The notes: generated from the sequence alone by a model not told the origin. Counted from the first letter of the stretch, positions 49,462-58,804 are shown. The stretch: 64,000 bases of DNA from JBAIYU01 sp036763085 (GCF_036763085.1 NZ_JBAIYU010000009.1:1-64000); one strand, 5' to 3'. Numbers and translations: made by a program.

Positions 49462-51285
49462 ATGAAACAACAACGGAATGATCTACGAAATATAGCAATT
49501 ATTGCACACGTTGACCATGGCAAGACTACGTTAGTGGATGCTATGCTAAGACAGAGTAACGTTTTTCGGGCTAACGAGCAAGTAGCAGAACGCGTTATGG
49601 ACTCGAACGACCTTGAACGTGAACGCGGGATAACGATTTTATCCAAAAATACAGCAGTCATGTATGACGATATAAAGATTAATATAGTCGATACACCAGG
49701 CCACGCCGATTTCGGCGGTGAGGTAGAACGTGTTCTCAACATGGTGGATGGAGTGTTATTGCTTGTCGACGCTTTTGAAGGGCCAATGCCTCAAACTAAG
49801 TATGTTTTACGTAAGGCCTTAGAGCAGAAGTTAAAACCAATCGTAGTAATCAATAAAATCGATCGCCCAGATCAACGGGTAGAAGATGTAGTAGACGAAG
49901 TCCTAGAGCTGTTTATCGAGCTAGAAGCAGATGATGATCAATTAGATTTCCCAGTCGTTTATGCAGCTGCACGTGATGGCATTGCTAAATTGGCCATGGC
50001 TGATGAATCCAATGATTTAAAACCATTGTTTGAATTGCTTATCAAGGAAATTCCTGCACCTCATGGTGAGTTAGAAGGACCGCTACAAATCATGGTTACA
50101 ACACTTGACTATGATGATTATGTTGGTCGTATTGCTATTGGACGGGTTATTCGCGGTCGAGTCAACAATGGGCAAAATGTTTTAGTTTTAAATGGTGATA
50201 TTGAAACCAAAGGTAAGATTGGCAAACTTTATACATATCAGGGATTAAAGCGAGTCGAAGTTAAAGAAGCTGGTCTTGGTGATATAATCGCTATAACTGG
50301 TCTAGATGATGTAAGTATTGGGCAAACTATAGCTGACCCAGAAAGACCAGAAGCACTGCCTACAATTAACATAGATGAACCAACATTAGCCATGGTATTT
50401 GGGGTAAATACAAGTCCTTTTGCCGGTCGTGAAGGGCATTTAATTACATCCAGACATTTAAGGGACCGCCTATTTAAGGAAGTTGAAACAAACGTAAGTT
50501 TACGTGTTGACGAGACAGATAGCGCTGATACCTTCAAAGTGTCGGGTCGTGGTGAATTACATTTATCAATATTAATTGAGACGATGCGCCGGGAAGGGTT
50601 CGAACTTCAAGTGGGTAAGCCTGAGGTTATCTATAAGACTATTAACGGTCAGCGTTGTGAACCGATGGAAGCACTTACTATCGATGTCCCACAGGAATTC
50701 ATGGGCGCTGTAATGGAATCATTGGGAACAAGAAAAGCTGAGTTGGTTAACATGACCGAGATAGCTGGCTATTTGCGTATGGAATTTATTATTCCAGCAC
50801 GTGGTCTTATTGGTTTCCGCTCAGAGTTTTTAACTAACACTAAAGGTAACGGAATAATGCATCATATTTTCCATGGCTATGTTCCTTATAAAGGAGAAAT
50901 TCCAGGGCGCAGCCGCGGTGCACTAGTCGCATTTGAGGATGGGGAAACAACGGCTTATGGTATTAATACTGTTCAGGATCGGGGAGTTATGTTCATTGCT
51001 CCTGTTCAAGCAGTTTATCAAGGTATGATTGTCGGGGAAAATTCCCGCGAACTAGATATGGATGTAAACCCATGCAAGAAAAAACACGTTACAAATATGC
51101 GTTCAAGCTCTGCTGATGAATCTATTCGTTTGACTCCTCCGCGTATCTTAAGCTTAGAGCAAGCATTAGAGTATATTAATAAAGACGAATTAGTTGAAGT
51201 AACACCGCATAGCATAAGATTGCGTAAAGCAACACTTGACCGCAATGTGCGTAACCGCGAACGTAAGAATCAAGACAAGGGCTAA
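49462..51285 (+). CDS. typA: Ribosome-associated GTPase TypA/BipA
   Basis: Translational GTPase of the elongation-factor family acting on ribosome assembly or stress translation. The 607-residue protein has G1 AHVDHGKTT, DTPGHADFGGEVER, NKIDRPDQR, and the BipA-specific C-terminus with GLIGFRSEFLTNTKGNGIMHHIFHGY. Full length. AGGAGG precedes the ATG. A hairpin with T-tail just upstream may regulate it. nrdJ follows after 27 bases. Confidence 0.95.
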   Translation: MKQQRNDLRNIAIIAHVDHGKTTLVDAMLRQSNVFRANEQVAERVMDSNDLERERGITILSKNTAVMYDDIKINIVDTPGHADFGGEVERVLNMVDGVLLLVDAFEGPMPQTKYVLRKALEQKLKPIVVINKIDRPDQRVEDVVDEVLELFIELEADDDQLDFPVVYAAARDGIAKLAMADESNDLKPLFELLIKEIPAPHGELEGPLQIMVTTLDYDDYVGRIAIGRVIRGRVNNGQNVLVLNGDIETKGKIGKLYTYQGLKRVEVKEAGLGDIIAITGLDDVSIGQTIADPERPEALPTINIDEPTLAMVFGVNTSPFAGREGHLITSRHLRDRLFKEVETNVSLRVDETDSADTFKVSGRGELHLSILIETMRREGFELQVGKPEVIYKTINGQRCEPMEALTIDVPQEFMGAVMESLGTRKAELVNMTEIAGYLRMEFIIPARGLIGFRSEFLTNTKGNGIMHHIFHGYVPYKGEIPGRSRGALVAFEDGETTAYGINTVQDRGVMFIAPVQAVYQGMIVGENSRELDMDVNPCKKKHVTNMRSSSADESIRLTPPRILSLEQALEYINKDELVEVTPHSIRLRKATLDRNVRNRERKNQDKG

Positions 51286-51312
51286 ATAGATAAGCACAAG
51301 GAGGCTTTCCAT

Positions 51313-53010
51313 ATGCTTTCAAATGAAGCTATGGCTGTACTCAAGGCTCGCTATTTAAAAGAAAATGAAACGCCTGATGCTTTGTTTATGAGAGTAGCTC
51401 ATCACGTTGCTCAGGCAGATAAAATCTTCGGCTGCGACCCTCAGGGTACAGCCGAAGATTTCTATAACTTGATGTCATCATTAGACTTTCTCCCTAATTC
51501 ACCAACACTAATTAATGCAGGTAAATCGGCTGCTCAATTATCTGCGTGTTTTGTGCTGCCTATTGAAGACTCACTAGAAGGAATTTTCGAAACACTAAAA
51601 AATGCGGCCTTAATCCATCAGAGCGGGGGCGGGACGGGGTTTTCATTTTCACGATTGCGCCCAAAGGGCGATAAAGTTGCTGCAACAGGCAACTCTTCAA
51701 GTGGTCCGGTTTCTTTTATGCATGTTTATAATTTAGCAACTCAAATTGTTAAACAGGGTGCTGTGCGAAGTGGAGCTAACATGGCAATATTACGTGTAGA
51801 TCACCCCGATATTCTTGATTTTATTTCCGTAAAAAAGCAGCGCGATGTACTAAATAATTTTAACTTATCTGTTGCAGTTACAGATGAATTTATGTCAGCA
51901 GTAATAAAAAATGAGCCATTTACACTTATTAATCCTCGAACTCAACAAGTGGCTAAAAAAGTTAATGCGAAGGATATCTATAATGAACTAATTGAAATGG
52001 CCTGGGAAAACGGTGAACCAGGCTTATTCTTTATCGATACAGTAAACAAATTTAATCCTACTCCTAGGTTAGGAATGTTTGAAAGTCCTAACCCTTGCTC
52101 AGAACAGCCTTTATTACCATTTGAATCTTGCAATTTAGGTTCAATTAATTTAGCAAACATGTTAAAGGACAATAAACAGCTGGATTATGATAAACTTCGC
52201 AGAACTATTAGATTAGCTGTGAAGTTTCTTGATAATGTTATAGATATAAACCATTATCCTTTACACGAAGTTGCCGACAAGACTAAGCTTACGCGTAAAA
52301 TAGGATTGGGTATTATGGGCTTAGCCGATTTGTTTATAAAGCTAGATATACCGTATGGAAGCGATGTGGCGGTAAAACTTACTGCTAAAATTATGAATTA
52401 TATTACGAGCGAAGCAAGACAGATGTCCCATGAAATAGCGTTAGTACGCGGCAGTTTTCCTGAGTTTAGGCATAGTGTTTTCCCCATGAAGGGGTATAAT
52501 GCTATGCGTAATGCAACTGTCACTACAATTGCACCCACTGGCAGTATTAGCCTGATTGCGCAATGCTCAAGCGGCATAGAGCCATTATTTGCGTTGGCTG
52601 TAACGCGGCGCGTGTTAGAAGGACAGCTAATCACAAGTACTAATGCGGTGGTAATGCGATATTTGGATAAACGAGGACTGCTGAGCAGTGATGTGGAAAG
52701 CGCCATTGGAAAACAAGGTACTTTACGTGATGTTTACCTGCCTGCATCGGTAAAAGAGGTATTATTAACTGCTCATGAGATTGCGCCAAAATGGCATGTT
52801 GCACATTTAGCAGCAGCACAGAGGTATACTGACAATGGCGTATCTAAGACTGTTAATATGCCCCACCAAGCTTGTAAAGAAGACGTAGCCGAAGTTTATA
52901 TGACAGCCTACTTAGCGGGGTGTAAAGGGGTAACAGTTTACCGGGATTCGAGCCGAAATGAACAAGTTCTCACACATGGAACGACAGAGTGCGCAAAATG
53001 TGTTATATAA
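51313..53010 (+). CDS. nrdJ: Adenosylcobalamin-dependent (class II) ribonucleotide reductase
   Basis: Makes deoxyribonucleotides with a B12-derived radical, independent of oxygen. The 565-residue protein has the first redox Cys in SACFVLP (Cys79), the radical-site triad N-x-C-x-E in NPCSEQPLLPFESCNLGSINL (Asn260, Cys262, Glu264), and a C-terminal CAKC pair three residues from the end for re-reduction. It is a short form without an N-terminal ATP-cone, so overall activity control by ATP/dATP is probably lacking. AAGGAGG precedes the ATG; it lies behind typA. Confidence 0.93.
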   Translation: MLSNEAMAVLKARYLKENETPDALFMRVAHHVAQADKIFGCDPQGTAEDFYNLMSSLDFLPNSPTLINAGKSAAQLSACFVLPIEDSLEGIFETLKNAALIHQSGGGTGFSFSRLRPKGDKVAATGNSSSGPVSFMHVYNLATQIVKQGAVRSGANMAILRVDHPDILDFISVKKQRDVLNNFNLSVAVTDEFMSAVIKNEPFTLINPRTQQVAKKVNAKDIYNELIEMAWENGEPGLFFIDTVNKFNPTPRLGMFESPNPCSEQPLLPFESCNLGSINLANMLKDNKQLDYDKLRRTIRLAVKFLDNVIDINHYPLHEVADKTKLTRKIGLGIMGLADLFIKLDIPYGSDVAVKLTAKIMNYITSEARQMSHEIALVRGSFPEFRHSVFPMKGYNAMRNATVTTIAPTGSISLIAQCSSGIEPLFALAVTRRVLEGQLITSTNAVVMRYLDKRGLLSSDVESAIGKQGTLRDVYLPASVKEVLLTAHEIAPKWHVAHLAAAQRYTDNGVSKTVNMPHQACKEDVAEVYMTAYLAGCKGVTVYRDSSRNEQVLTHGTTECAKCVI

Positions 53011-53050
53011 ATATATTTTATTTTCCAGACTTGCAGGAAAAAACTAATAT

Positions 53051-53059
53051 GTTGTCGAA
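53051..53059 (+). promoter_or_regulatory. Possible Spo0A box upstream of sepF
   Basis: GTTGTCGAA, eight of nine bases of the Spo0A consensus, 52 bases before the sepF start codon. Confidence 0.25.
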
Positions 53060-53110
53060 TATTTACCAAAAAATGGTGAAATTTATATTGTAATGTCTGG
53101 AGGCGAGAAA

Positions 53111-53509
53111 ATGACTGTAGGCCTAATTCATAAGCTGACAAATTTTTTAATGCCAATTGAAGAAGAAGCGGATTCAAAGAGCTTGGGTAATTCTGCAGCG
53201 AGACCTAATTTTACTGTGCACAGTAATGCCGCTGATGAGTTAAAGTTATTTATAGCTGTACCACGGAATTTTGATGACGCCAAGGGGTTTGCAGATCGTT
53301 TGAAAGCTAAGGAAGCTATAATTGTTAATTATGAGCATGTTGACCAAGCAACACAGCAGCGCATTGGCGATTTCCTTAATGGAGTTTGTTATATTACGGC
53401 AGGGGCTGTTCAGCGAATTTCGGATAATAGCATAATTTATGTCCCTGAGAATGTGGATATAAATAAAGAGCTATATGCTTACTCAATTCCAACCTATATC
53501 AAACAATAA
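53111..53509 (+). CDS. sepF: Cell division protein SepF
   Basis: FtsZ-binding protein that helps to anchor and align the division ring at the membrane. The 132-residue protein has an N-terminal amphipathic helix (about 1-13, GLIHKLTNFLMP) for membrane binding, a variable linker and the SepF core with FIAVPRNFDDAKGFADRLKAKEAIIVNYE and QRIGDFLNGVCYITAGAVQRIS. The ATG at 53111 follows TGGAGG; the open frame extends six codons further upstream over that site. It is outside the usual ylm/ftsZ cluster. Confidence 0.92.
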   Translation: MTVGLIHKLTNFLMPIEEEADSKSLGNSAARPNFTVHSNAADELKLFIAVPRNFDDAKGFADRLKAKEAIIVNYEHVDQATQQRIGDFLNGVCYITAGAVQRISDNSIIYVPENVDINKELYAYSIPTYIKQ

Positions 53510-53540
53510 GCTATTTATTATACAAATATTTTAAAAAAGA

Positions 53541-53590
53541 AATAACCCTTATATAATTGGTTTTGTAAATTATATAAGGGTTATATTTAT
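53541..53590 (+). terminator. Terminator after sepF
   Basis: Stem AATAACCCTTATATAATT / AATTATATAAGGGTTAT, long and nearly perfect, with a T-rich tail. Confidence 0.88.
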
Positions 53591-53637
53591 TCTAAGGTGT
53601 TATATCATATTAGAAGCTATAGGCAGGAGGAGGCAGT

Positions 53638-54057
53638 TTGAATATTTGAGAGAATAAGTCACATAACATTTATTGTAAATGATTTGGAGTTAGCATCTAA
53701 GTTCTTTACTTATATCTTTGATGCTGAGGAAGTATATTCAAGTGAGGACAACTTGTTTTCGTTATCACGAGAGAAATTTTTTTTAATTAGGTAAGCTTTG
53801 GATTGCTATAATGGAGGGCTGAAGCCATGAGTGAATGTTCTTATAATCACGTAGCGTTTAAAGTAGCAGAAGAGGAGCTTGAAAAATATGAAGCCAAAAT
53901 TCGTGATTTGGGGCTTGATTTTAAGCCGTCTCGTCCGCGTGTAGCAGGTGAGGGTAGATCATTGTATTTCTATGACTTTAATAATCATCTATTTGAAATA
54001 CATACCGGCACACTTGAAGAAAGTCTTAAGCGATATGCTAGCAAAGTGCAAAAATAG
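53638..54057 (+). pseudogene. fosX-like fosfomycin hydrolase/VOC protein, broken by three frameshifts
   Basis: A TTG with a fine ribosome binding site (AGGAGGAGG) starts a region coding in three frames. In order these give MNI, then ISHITFIVNDLELASKFF..EVYSS..SREKFFLI, then GKLWIAIMEG, then SECSYNHVAFKVA..PSRPRVAGEGRSLYFYDF..LFEIHTGTLEE, which together match a FosX-type VOC protein from end to end. Removing single bases near 53648, 53791 and 53819 restores an uninterrupted frame of 138 codons, FosX length. His, His and Glu metal-ligand candidates are kept. The intact-looking ORF at 53827-54057 is only the C-terminal half. True decay is likelier than three sequencing errors, but the errors cannot be excluded. 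Confidence 0.85.
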
Positions 54058-54310
54058 AATTAAATAACATAATATGAATATTTTTCATAATTACTGGTAA
54101 TATATATTCGCAAAGTATAATATAATTATTTAGGCGGGATCAAATGAGGCTTAATTCAGTGAGGCGCCAGTGCCCTACGGGTAGAACACCGTCTGAATTT
54201 CTAGTCGTATTTATCCAACGGACTTAGACGCTCTCCTGTGCCTTTGGTTATAAGAGCGGATTGGTCGTCGGATAGTTTCCTGCAGATGACACAAGATAAG
54301 GGGTGTCGCT
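54058..54310. other. Intergenic region holding repeated element copy B
   Basis: About 250 bases with no gene. An AT-rich part with a TATAAT near 54117 is followed by the repeated element (54139-54273) and by GATAAGGGGTG, the ribosome binding site of the next gene. Confidence 0.6.
54139..54273 (-). repeat. Repeated structured intergenic element, copy B
   Basis: Read on the minus strand, it aligns over its whole length with copy C: ATCCGACGACCAATCCGCT, then GGCACAGGAGAGC, CTAAGTCC-N2-GGATAAAT, CGACTAGAA, an AATTCAG...CTGAATT stem enclosing a variable hairpin, and AAGCCTCATTTGAT. Its orientation is opposite to the flanking genes, unlike copies A and C, so it cannot be a leader of the downstream gene unless the active strand is the other one. 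Confidence 0.7.
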
Positions 54311-54601
54311 ATGAAACAGCTTTTCAAAGATAAGGTAAGTAAGTTTGGATCGTTGATTAGTTTAGTCGCTATTACTGCTATGCTAGTGCTTTTTTCATTG
54401 GCTTTGCCTGAATTTATTATATCTACCTCTGGCAGAGTTTTTATGGTTGTGTGGGCAGTGACTGCGATTATAGCTTTTATTGCTCATGTTACAAGAATAA
54501 ATAACCATCGACCGCGGTACCAGTTATCACGGTTTTCCGTAAAAAAAGACGCACGTACCAACAGTAAGTTGGCACGTACGCAGCGTTTCATGAGAGGATA
54601 G
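54311..54601 (+). CDS. Small membrane protein, 96 aa
   Basis: Unknown function. Two membrane segments (about residues 14-33 and 41-61) are followed by a 35-residue basic tail rich in Arg, Lys and Ser (RYQLSRFSVKKDARTNSKLA), predicted cytoplasmic. No known motif was recognised. The ATG is preceded by AAGGGG. Its stop codon touches the end of the convergent aminotransferase gene. A 135-base repeated element lies directly upstream. Confidence 0.7.
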   Translation: MKQLFKDKVSKFGSLISLVAITAMLVLFSLALPEFIISTSGRVFMVVWAVTAIIAFIAHVTRINNHRPRYQLSRFSVKKDARTNSKLARTQRFMRG

Positions 54602-55888
54602 TTATATTGAGTCCAAAACTGTATCAAGATTATTAAGAAGATTATCAAGGTCACCCTTGGTAATAATAAGCGGCGGTTGAAAGGCCAGGACATTTCGGTT
54701 GGGACCATTTTTTCCAACCAGGAAGCCCCGGTCTTTCATTTTTTCTATTATAAGATCAACTTGACTGACCGCAGGTGTTTTATCTGGTAGGACTAATTCC
54801 GCCCCGAGCATTAAGCCCAAACCACGAACTTCACCAATGATCGGATATTTTTGCTGCAACTGATAAAGACCGTTTTTAAGATAGCAGCCTAACTCCTCAG
54901 CTCTAGCAGGCAGATTTTGAGTTTCTATGAAATCAAGAGTAGCCATGCTGGCAGCAGCAGTAACAGGATTTCCTCCTAGAGTAGAAGCGCCAGGGCGAGT
55001 ATATTTGTCAGCAATTTCTGCTCTGGCTATGAAGGCGCCAACAGGGGTTCCATTTGCTAATGCTTTTGCCATGGTCATGATATCAGGTTCGATATCATAG
55101 TGCTCTATGCCGAACATTTTGCCAGTACGGCCAAAGCCTGTCTGTATTTCATCGATAATAAGCAGTATTCCGTATTGATCGAGAATTTCTTTAACTCTTT
55201 GAAAGTACCCTGGTGGAGGAGTTATTATTCCACCATTGCCTTGTATAGGCTCCGCGATCAAAGCAGCTACTTGACCTGAAGTAGAAGTTTTGATTATGGT
55301 CTCAATTTCGTTAGCACAAGCCAAATCACATTCAGGGTATTTTTTGTTATAAGGACAACGGTAGCAATATGCGTTTGGGGCGAAACTGATGCCGCCGACC
55401 GGATTAGTATCGGTTCTCCAGAAGCTTAGACCTGTTAGACTCATTGTTAGTTTTGTACGTCCGTGTAAACCTTGTCTCAAACTTATAAACTCATGCTTGC
55501 CTGTATAAATTGACGCAAGGAGAGCAGCACCCTCATTAGCTTCAGTACCGCTGGCACAGAAAAACGATTTTTGAAGCTGTCCAGGAGTAACATTGGCAAG
55601 TCGTTCTGCTAAGTTGACTATGTTTTGAGTCAAATAAATTGTTGTTGTATGCTGAAGTGTATTAACTTGCTCGCAAATTGCTTTAGTAATTTGCGGATTA
55701 CAGTGTCCACAGTTAACCACTGATACTCCGGCGAAACAGTCAAGATACTGCTTGCCATTTTGATCGTACAAATACTGCATTTCACCGCGCACTAACTGCA
55801 TAGGCTGGCTATAAAAATGGTAAACACAGGGTATTAGATACTCCCGCTTTTTTCTTATAATCTCATCAGGACCAATATAGTTGGTCAT
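54602..55888 (-). CDS. Class III aminotransferase (4-aminobutyrate/alanine-glyoxylate type)
   Basis: A 428-residue fold-type I, class III PLP aminotransferase. It has LDCFAGVSVVNCGHCNP, the SGTEANEGA cofactor loop, LLIIDEIQTGFGRTGKMFG, and the Schiff-base Lys in MTMAKALANGTPVGAF. A Cys-rich insert CYRCPYNKKYPECDLAC (about 175-191) is typical of one branch of aspartate aminotransferase-family proteins in Clostridia. Substrate (GABA, ornithine, alanine) is uncertain. The ATG at 55888 follows AGAGGTG; a GTG three codons earlier overlaps it. Confidence 0.85.
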   Translation of the reverse strand: MTNYIGPDEIIRKKREYLIPCVYHFYSQPMQLVRGEMQYLYDQNGKQYLDCFAGVSVVNCGHCNPQITKAICEQVNTLQHTTTIYLTQNIVNLAERLANVTPGQLQKSFFCASGTEANEGAALLASIYTGKHEFISLRQGLHGRTKLTMSLTGLSFWRTDTNPVGGISFAPNAYCYRCPYNKKYPECDLACANEIETIIKTSTSGQVAALIAEPIQGNGGIITPPPGYFQRVKEILDQYGILLIIDEIQTGFGRTGKMFGIEHYDIEPDIMTMAKALANGTPVGAFIARAEIADKYTRPGASTLGGNPVTAAASMATLDFIETQNLPARAEELGCYLKNGLYQLQQKYPIIGEVRGLGLMLGAELVLPDKTPAVSQVDLIIEKMKDRGFLVGKNGPNRNVLAFQPPLIITKGDLDNLLNNLDTVLDSI

Positions 55889-55927
55889 ATCGATCACCTC
55901 TACTAGGTTAATATATCAAACCAAGGG

Positions 55928-57868
55928 TTAGCGTGAAACTCGGTAACGGAAAGCTCCGATACCTAAATCTCTAGGGCTGGCGGCGGCAATTGTATTGACA
56001 ATTTCAGCTGAAACTAACTGCTCAGTTTGGCCTGAAGCTTGTTTGTCTAATTGTTCACGATAAGCTTTGACGATTACGCCGACCAGTTCAGGGGAATAAT
56101 GTTGAGCTTCGATGCGGTAAGATGCCGCACCTTGCAGCGCAGGTAAATAAGAAAGCAGACATAAGTCCTTGGCAAATAAAATATGGTTTCTTCCATATTG
56201 GTCTATTCTAATTGGGTGCTTTTGACCAGCTGTATCCAAGAGTTCAAACTGCTTATTATTTAGTTCATTGCTATTGTCAAAGTTATAGCCAACAATAGCA
56301 GTTGGAATACAATGATCAAGTACCATAGCCTCAATTGGGCCGTGAACAATTAATTCTAATGGAAGGTCTGATTGGCTGATGAGAGTGCCGACTTGCTCAT
56401 GTGTGGCCTCAAGTGAAATAGTAGCTTGAGCTGCACCGTTATTTTTAAGCCATTTTGTACTTAGATGATTAAAAGTATTTAATGAAAAATCTGTTTGAAC
56501 AGGAAGATCACAAGTTTCTTTTGCAAGTTTTAACATCCCAATATTACTAACCATTACGCCATGGGGCCTAATTTGGTTTAGCTGCGTAAAGAATTGTTCA
56601 AGCTCATTGCTCTCGCGTTCCATCGTGATACGAGGTGTTGTTACAACCACTTTAACATTATATTTTGCTGCAACTTCTATAGCTTCGGATATTTCGCCAA
56701 TCGTCCAAGGTTTCGCAGGTTTAAAAGCTTCTCCGCCAATATAAATAATATCGGCGCCGTTTTCACATGCTGCTGTGAGACCAGCCATATCTGAAACTCT
56801 TACGGATAATTTGGCCGGAGGTTTTGAAGAATTATTACTATCTTGGCTAACAGCGGCCGGCGCATTAAGACCAGCTTCTTTAACAGCTTGGCTGAAGAAG
56901 CGCGGCTCTCTTTCACCAGTATAACCAATTGAAGCTGCACCAGGGTTTCCTAATGCATAACATGTTGTAAAGTCTCGGGAGCGGTTTTCATACAAGTCGG
57001 CCCAATCATGTTCGTCCGTAGTGTATCCCATTGGATCGGCAATATAGCGGTCAATTGCACGGCGATATACTTGAACTATACGCTTAACAAAATCGGCAGT
57101 ACGCATACGCCCTTCAATTTTGAACGAACAAACTCCGGATTGGATGAGTTCTGGCAGGTTGCGATACATGCACATATCTTTTAAAGCTAGTTTATAGGGT
57201 CCAGGATCGCCGTTAGTTATAGCTTGTCCTGTTGATGTATCCATTAGCTGAAATGGCCATCTGCAAGGCTTTAAACAGCGGCCTCGGTTTGAACTTTGGC
57301 CAAATAAAATACCAGAATGGAAGCATTGGCCGCTTTGAGCGACACACATGTCACCATGCATAAAATACTCTATTTCAATACCTGTCCGGTCTTTAAGTAA
57401 GGCCATTTGAGCTAAGGTCATCTCACGGCTTACTACTACTCTGGTGATTCCGTATTCTTGCAGTTTCCGCACAGCATATTCATTATGAGTATTTGCCATA
57501 ACAGATGCATGAAGAGGAACGGTCAGGTTAAGTTCGCTTGCTAATTCTAAAACTGCTAAGTCTTGGACAATTAGAGCATCAGGCTGAATCTCATCAAGCA
57601 GTTTTAAATAATCTCTCATTCCGTCAATCTCACGGTCACTTATTAAATTATTTACAGTTACATAAAGCTTAACATTATTACCGTGGGCAAATTTAACAGC
57701 ACGAGCAAGACCCGCATCATCAAAATTTGTATCTGTTCGGTGCATACGCATATTAAAACGTTTACCACCCAAATACACTGCGTCAGCACCAGCTCCGACA
57801 GCTGTTTCGAGAACCTCCCATGTTCCGACAGGAGCTAGAAGTTCAACGGAATCTCTTGATAGTAACAT
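55928..57868 (-). CDS. U32 family peptidase (RlhA/YrrO-like)
   Basis: A 646-residue U32 protein. The N-terminal TIM-barrel part has VELLAPVGTWEVLETAVGAGADAVYLGG, and the signature EYFMHGDMCVAQSGQCFHSG..NRGRCLKPCRWPF with four Cys that can hold an iron-sulphur cluster. A second barrel-like half (from about 350) repeats the pattern, as in long U32 proteins. Family members hydroxylate rRNA or tRNA bases (RlhA, TrhP) rather than cleave collagen; the substrate here is not known. AAGGAG precedes the ATG. It follows the TrpX-like gene by 60 bases on the same strand. Confidence 0.88.
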   Translation of the reverse strand: MLLSRDSVELLAPVGTWEVLETAVGAGADAVYLGGKRFNMRMHRTDTNFDDAGLARAVKFAHGNNVKLYVTVNNLISDREIDGMRDYLKLLDEIQPDALIVQDLAVLELASELNLTVPLHASVMANTHNEYAVRKLQEYGITRVVVSREMTLAQMALLKDRTGIEIEYFMHGDMCVAQSGQCFHSGILFGQSSNRGRCLKPCRWPFQLMDTSTGQAITNGDPGPYKLALKDMCMYRNLPELIQSGVCSFKIEGRMRTADFVKRIVQVYRRAIDRYIADPMGYTTDEHDWADLYENRSRDFTTCYALGNPGAASIGYTGEREPRFFSQAVKEAGLNAPAAVSQDSNNSSKPPAKLSVRVSDMAGLTAACENGADIIYIGGEAFKPAKPWTIGEISEAIEVAAKYNVKVVVTTPRITMERESNELEQFFTQLNQIRPHGVMVSNIGMLKLAKETCDLPVQTDFSLNTFNHLSTKWLKNNGAAQATISLEATHEQVGTLISQSDLPLELIVHGPIEAMVLDHCIPTAIVGYNFDNSNELNNKQFELLDTAGQKHPIRIDQYGRNHILFAKDLCLLSYLPALQGAASYRIEAQHYSPELVGVIVKAYREQLDKQASGQTEQLVSAEIVNTIAAASPRDLGIGAFRYRVSR

Positions 57869-57928
57869 AGTTTCATCTCCTTGACATTGACCAGCATTCT
57901 AAATTACATAGTTATAGATACTGGTTAT

Positions 57929-58804
57929 TTACTCGTAAATTTCTTTGGCCTTTTCTAATAGTGAACCTGGCAGAGCAATGCCGAGGTTGTTGGCGACAAA
58001 TGAATTAAGCAGTATTTCCGGTTGTTCAACAATGCCTACCGGAATAATGCCAGCGTCAGTTCCTTTTAAAATGTCTACAGTTTTAACTGCACATTCTCGA
58101 CCGAGGTTACTGTGATTAGCTACTAATGCACCTAATGCCCCGGCAGCTACGTTGGGTGCATGTGAAGCAATTATAGGTAAGTTTATAGCATCAGTATAAT
58201 ACACGACACTAGCGAAGTTCTCCTCAATAACTCGTCCAATCGGAACAAATACAGCTTCTAAATCTTTTGGCAGTAATTCCTCTAAATTTGATATATCTTC
58301 TGGAGTGTTTATCGGAATTTCAACTAAATCAAAAACTTCAGCTGCTGCAGTTTTAAAATTATTAGTTTCTACTATAGCGTTACTATCAGCAGTGTGAAAA
58401 AGAATGCCGATTTTGTTTGCCGAAGGCAGCAAATTTTTTATAAAGGCAATTTTATCGGAAGCTTTTACCATTCCTGATACACCTGTGGCTTTGCCTCCCG
58501 GTATATTCATTGTTTTAACCAGCCCGGCACCTACAGGATCAAAAACGGGAGTAAAGACTACTGGTATATTAGCAGCTAGGCTTATAGCAGCATTAGCAGA
58601 TGGGGTAGAACAAGCGAAAATTAGGTCTACTTTAAGCTCAGAAAGCTTTTCCGCAAGTTTTGGGAGTTCTGCTAGATTACCGTCAGCATTAACGTAATGG
58701 AATTTCGCTGAAATTCCGGCATCTGCTAATCCTTGCTTGAAACCATGGACCGCATCATCTAAATTCTGAGTTAATTGCAAAATACCTATATTATACAAGA
58801 CCAT
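57929..58804 (-). CDS. TrpX-like ABC substrate-binding protein lacking a signal peptide
   Basis: A 291-residue periplasmic-binding-protein fold of the ABC_sub_bind/TrpX family, with YNIGILQLTQNLDDAVHGFKQGL at the N-terminus, NIPVVFTPVFDPVGAGLV, and a C-terminal VANNLGIALPGSLLEKAKEI. Family members carry tryptophan or similar ligands and are normally lipoproteins. Here the protein starts straight with the first beta strand: no signal peptide and no lipobox Cys are present upstream or in frame, and no permease or ATPase is adjacent. It probably works in the cytoplasm as a ligand-binding or sensor protein next to the U32 gene. Confidence 0.83.
   Translation of the reverse strand: MVLYNIGILQLTQNLDDAVHGFKQGLADAGISAKFHYVNADGNLAELPKLAEKLSELKVDLIFACSTPSANAAISLAANIPVVFTPVFDPVGAGLVKTMNIPGGKATGVSGMVKASDKIAFIKNLLPSANKIGILFHTADSNAIVETNNFKTAAAEVFDLVEIPINTPEDISNLEELLPKDLEAVFVPIGRVIEENFASVVYYTDAINLPIIASHAPNVAAGALGALVANHSNLGRECAVKTVDILKGTDAGIIPVGIVEQPEILLNSFVANNLGIALPGSLLEKAKEIYE

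Noticed and set aside
53827..54057. Intact 76-residue VOC-domain protein
   Set aside because: It is the C-terminal half of the frameshifted fosX-like gene; upstream sequence codes for the missing N-terminal half in other frames.
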